Under the pieces are notes generated by a model. That model was not told the DNA's origin. It was given only the letters and a program-made list of their open reading frames with translations, and made no database searches. Below are positions 5,322-6,733 of a DNA stretch of 6,733 bases, piece by piece (positions within the stretch are counted from its first letter, which is position 1; each line of letters opens with the position of its first letter). The stretch covers positions 1 to 6,733 of the forward strand of contig JAATGI010000338.1 in the NCBI GenBank assembly GCA_015654725.1. The letters are read 5' to 3'. The stretch comes from Rhodospirillales bacterium (GTDB lineage: Bacteria > Pseudomonadota > Alphaproteobacteria > ATCC43930 > CGMCC-115725). Made by a program: the position numbers and the translations under genes.

Positions 5322-6733
5322 ATGTCGAATTGGGAAGGACGGCGTATTGGGGGCGCCGCGCTCGCCGCGCTGGCGCTGACATTGCTGGCCGGGACTGCCT
5401 ACGCGGACCTCACCCCCGCGCAGCGCACGTTGGAAGAGCAGGGGCGCTATTGGGAAGACCGGCACCGCCCGGATCGCGCCATGGTCGCATGGCAGAAGCT
5501 GCTGGAATCCGACGCCGAGAATACCGACGCCCTGCTGCATCTCGGCTTGATCGAGGCGCGGGCCGGCCACGAGCCGCAGGCGAAGAGCTACGCCGCGCGA
5601 CTACGCGCCGTCCGTCCCGACGCGCCGGAGGTCACGGTGCTCGACCGCGCCATCGCGGTCGGCGCGATCAATCCCAATCTCATCGACGAAGCGCGGCGCC
5701 TCGCCAAGGACGGTCAATACGACGCCGCCGTCGCCGCCTATCAAAAGGCGCTCAACGGGCAGGCACCGCCGCCCGACCTGGCCAGGGAATATTACGAAAC
5801 GCTCGCCGGCACGAAAAGCGGCTGGGAGGAAGCGGCCCGCGAGCTGAAGCAGCTCGCCGCCGCGATGCAAGGCGACCTCTCGGTGCAATACAGCTACGCG
5901 CGCGTGCTCACCTATCACGAGGAAACCCGGCGCGACGGCATCGCGATTCTGTCGCGGATCGCGGCCGATCCGTCGATCGGACAGTTGGCGACCCAAGCCT
6001 GGCACGACGCCTTGATCTGGCTCGGCGCGACCAGGAACGACGCGCCACTTTATCAGGCCTATCTCGCCGGCCATGCCAGCGACGGCGCCGTGGCGCAGAA
6101 GTTCGAGACCATCCAGAACCCCGCCACGTCGGTGCAGTACACGGCCGACGCCGCGCATAAACGCGCGTTCGACGAACTCAATGCCGGACATCTGAAGGAA
6201 GCGGCCGCGCTGTTCGACGCCTTGTTGCGCCAGAACGCCAACGACGTCGATGCCTTGGGCGGCATGGGCGTCGTGCTGGAGCGCGAAGGCCGGTTGCACG
6301 ACGCGCATGAGATGTTGTCACGCGCCGTCGGCCAGGCGAACGGCGGCGGCACGCGTTGGAGCGACGCGCTCGCCTCGGTGGTGTATCTCGAAGCCGTCGG
6401 CGACGCCAAGGCCGCGCTGCGCGCGCGCAATATCCGGGTGGCGGAGGAAAAAGCGCGCGAGGCGATGGCGCATCCCTTCGACGGCAATGTCGAAGCCGAT
6501 TTGGTGCTGGCGCAGGTGATGCGCGAGACCAAGCGCTGGCGCGAGGCCGAGGAAATCTATCGCCGTGTGCTGCATGACAAGCCCGGCAATCGCGAGGCGA
6601 TCGCCGGCTTGGCGGCGGTGCTGGTGGCGACCGGGCGCGCCGCCGAAGCGCGCCGCTACGCCGCCGAGGTGCCGGGGCAGATCGCGGACGTCACGCGTCT
6701 CGAAGCCGACAGGCTCGCGGAGCAAGCGCGCCA
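5322..6733 (+). CDS. bcsC: Cellulose synthase subunit BcsC, N-terminal TPR part (partial, runs off the right edge)
   Basis: An open frame of 470 codons without a stop continues past the window end. It begins with a signal peptide: basic MSNWEGRR, hydrophobic core about 10-23, likely cleavage after AYA at 28. The rest is alpha-helical and TPR-like, with repeats around 36-68, 70-100, 122-145, 280-307, 309-337, 391-420 and 424-447. Patterns typical of BcsC include YWEDRHRPDRAMVAWQKLL (43-61), LAREYYETLAGT (153-164), LTYHEETRRDGIAIL (196-210) and DALGGMGVVLEREGRL (310-325). In the family the TPR superhelix lies in the periplasm and leads to a C-terminal outer-membrane barrel through which cellulose leaves. 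Full proteins are usually over 1,100 aa, so more than half, including the barrel, is missing here. The gene starts 60 nt after bcsB, with its own ribosome binding site and an in-frame TGA just upstream. Generic TPR secretin-like proteins are an unlikely alternative given the neighbours. Confidence 0.93.
   Translation, partial: MSNWEGRRIGGAALAALALTLLAGTAYADLTPAQRTLEEQGRYWEDRHRPDRAMVAWQKLLESDAENTDALLHLGLIEARAGHEPQAKSYAARLRAVRPDAPEVTVLDRAIAVGAINPNLIDEARRLAKDGQYDAAVAAYQKALNGQAPPPDLAREYYETLAGTKSGWEEAARELKQLAAAMQGDLSVQYSYARVLTYHEETRRDGIAILSRIAADPSIGQLATQAWHDALIWLGATRNDAPLYQAYLAGHASDGAVAQKFETIQNPATSVQYTADAAHKRAFDELNAGHLKEAAALFDALLRQNANDVDALGGMGVVLEREGRLHDAHEMLSRAVGQANGGGTRWSDALASVVYLEAVGDAKAALRARNIRVAEEKAREAMAHPFDGNVEADLVLAQVMRETKRWREAEEIYRRVLHDKPGNREAIAGLAAVLVATGRAAEARRYAAEVPGQIADVTRLEADRLAEQAR

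Noticed and set aside
4500..5570. 356-aa antisense open frame across the end of bcsB, the spacer and the start of bcsC
   Set aside because: It has no recognisable motif, and both genes opposite it have strong family signatures and ribosome binding sites.
5315..6160. 281-aa + strand frame starting at a GTG next to the bcsC start
   Set aside because: The product is Arg-rich and without motifs. The frame beginning at 5322 has a signal peptide and BcsC patterns throughout.
1..6733. tRNA, rRNA, CRISPR array, insertion sequence or phage elements
   Set aside because: No regularly spaced repeats, transposase motifs or RNA gene signatures were seen. Almost the whole window is accounted for by the bcs genes.

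Overview
The window is a slice of a bacterial cellulose synthase (bcs) operon, with all genes on the + strand. The DNA is GC-rich, with G/C strongly preferred at third codon positions. The gene set (MinD/ParA-type BcsQ, c-di-GMP-regulated BcsA, periplasmic BcsB, TPR/outer-membrane BcsC) points to a Gram-negative proteobacterium. An alphaproteobacterium is my best guess from composition and gene order, but the genus cannot be fixed from this sequence.

Layout: (i) 3-92, the last 29 codons of an unidentified upstream gene; (ii) 92-853, bcsQ; (iii) 850-2997, bcsA, read from a TTG start; (iv) 2994-5261, bcsB; (v) a 60-nt gap holding a small hairpin and a good ribosome binding site; (vi) 5322-6733, the first 470 codons of bcsC, which runs off the right edge. 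The first four genes overlap at their junctions (TAATG, TTGA, ATGA), so translation is probably coupled along upstream gene-bcsQ-bcsA-bcsB. bcsC has its own spaced ribosome binding site. No promoter or terminator is visible, so the window lies inside a longer transcript. No bcsZ endoglucanase lies between bcsB and bcsC, unlike the E. coli order. bcsD, bcsZ or other accessory genes could lie beyond the edges.

How the genes work together: BcsA polymerises UDP-glucose into beta-1,4-glucan at the cytoplasmic face and threads the chain through its own membrane channel when c-di-GMP binds its PilZ domain. BcsB, anchored by a C-terminal membrane helix, receives the chain in the periplasm. BcsC passes it along a TPR scaffold to an outer-membrane barrel, which lies beyond the window. 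BcsQ is a P-loop ATPase linked to positioning or assembly of the complex. All key BcsA motifs are intact, so the system looks functional.

I found no previously undescribed system. The points most worth a second look are the non-ATG start of bcsA, the canonical P-loop of BcsQ, a mirrored cysteine motif in the two halves of BcsB, and the bcsB-bcsC spacer.
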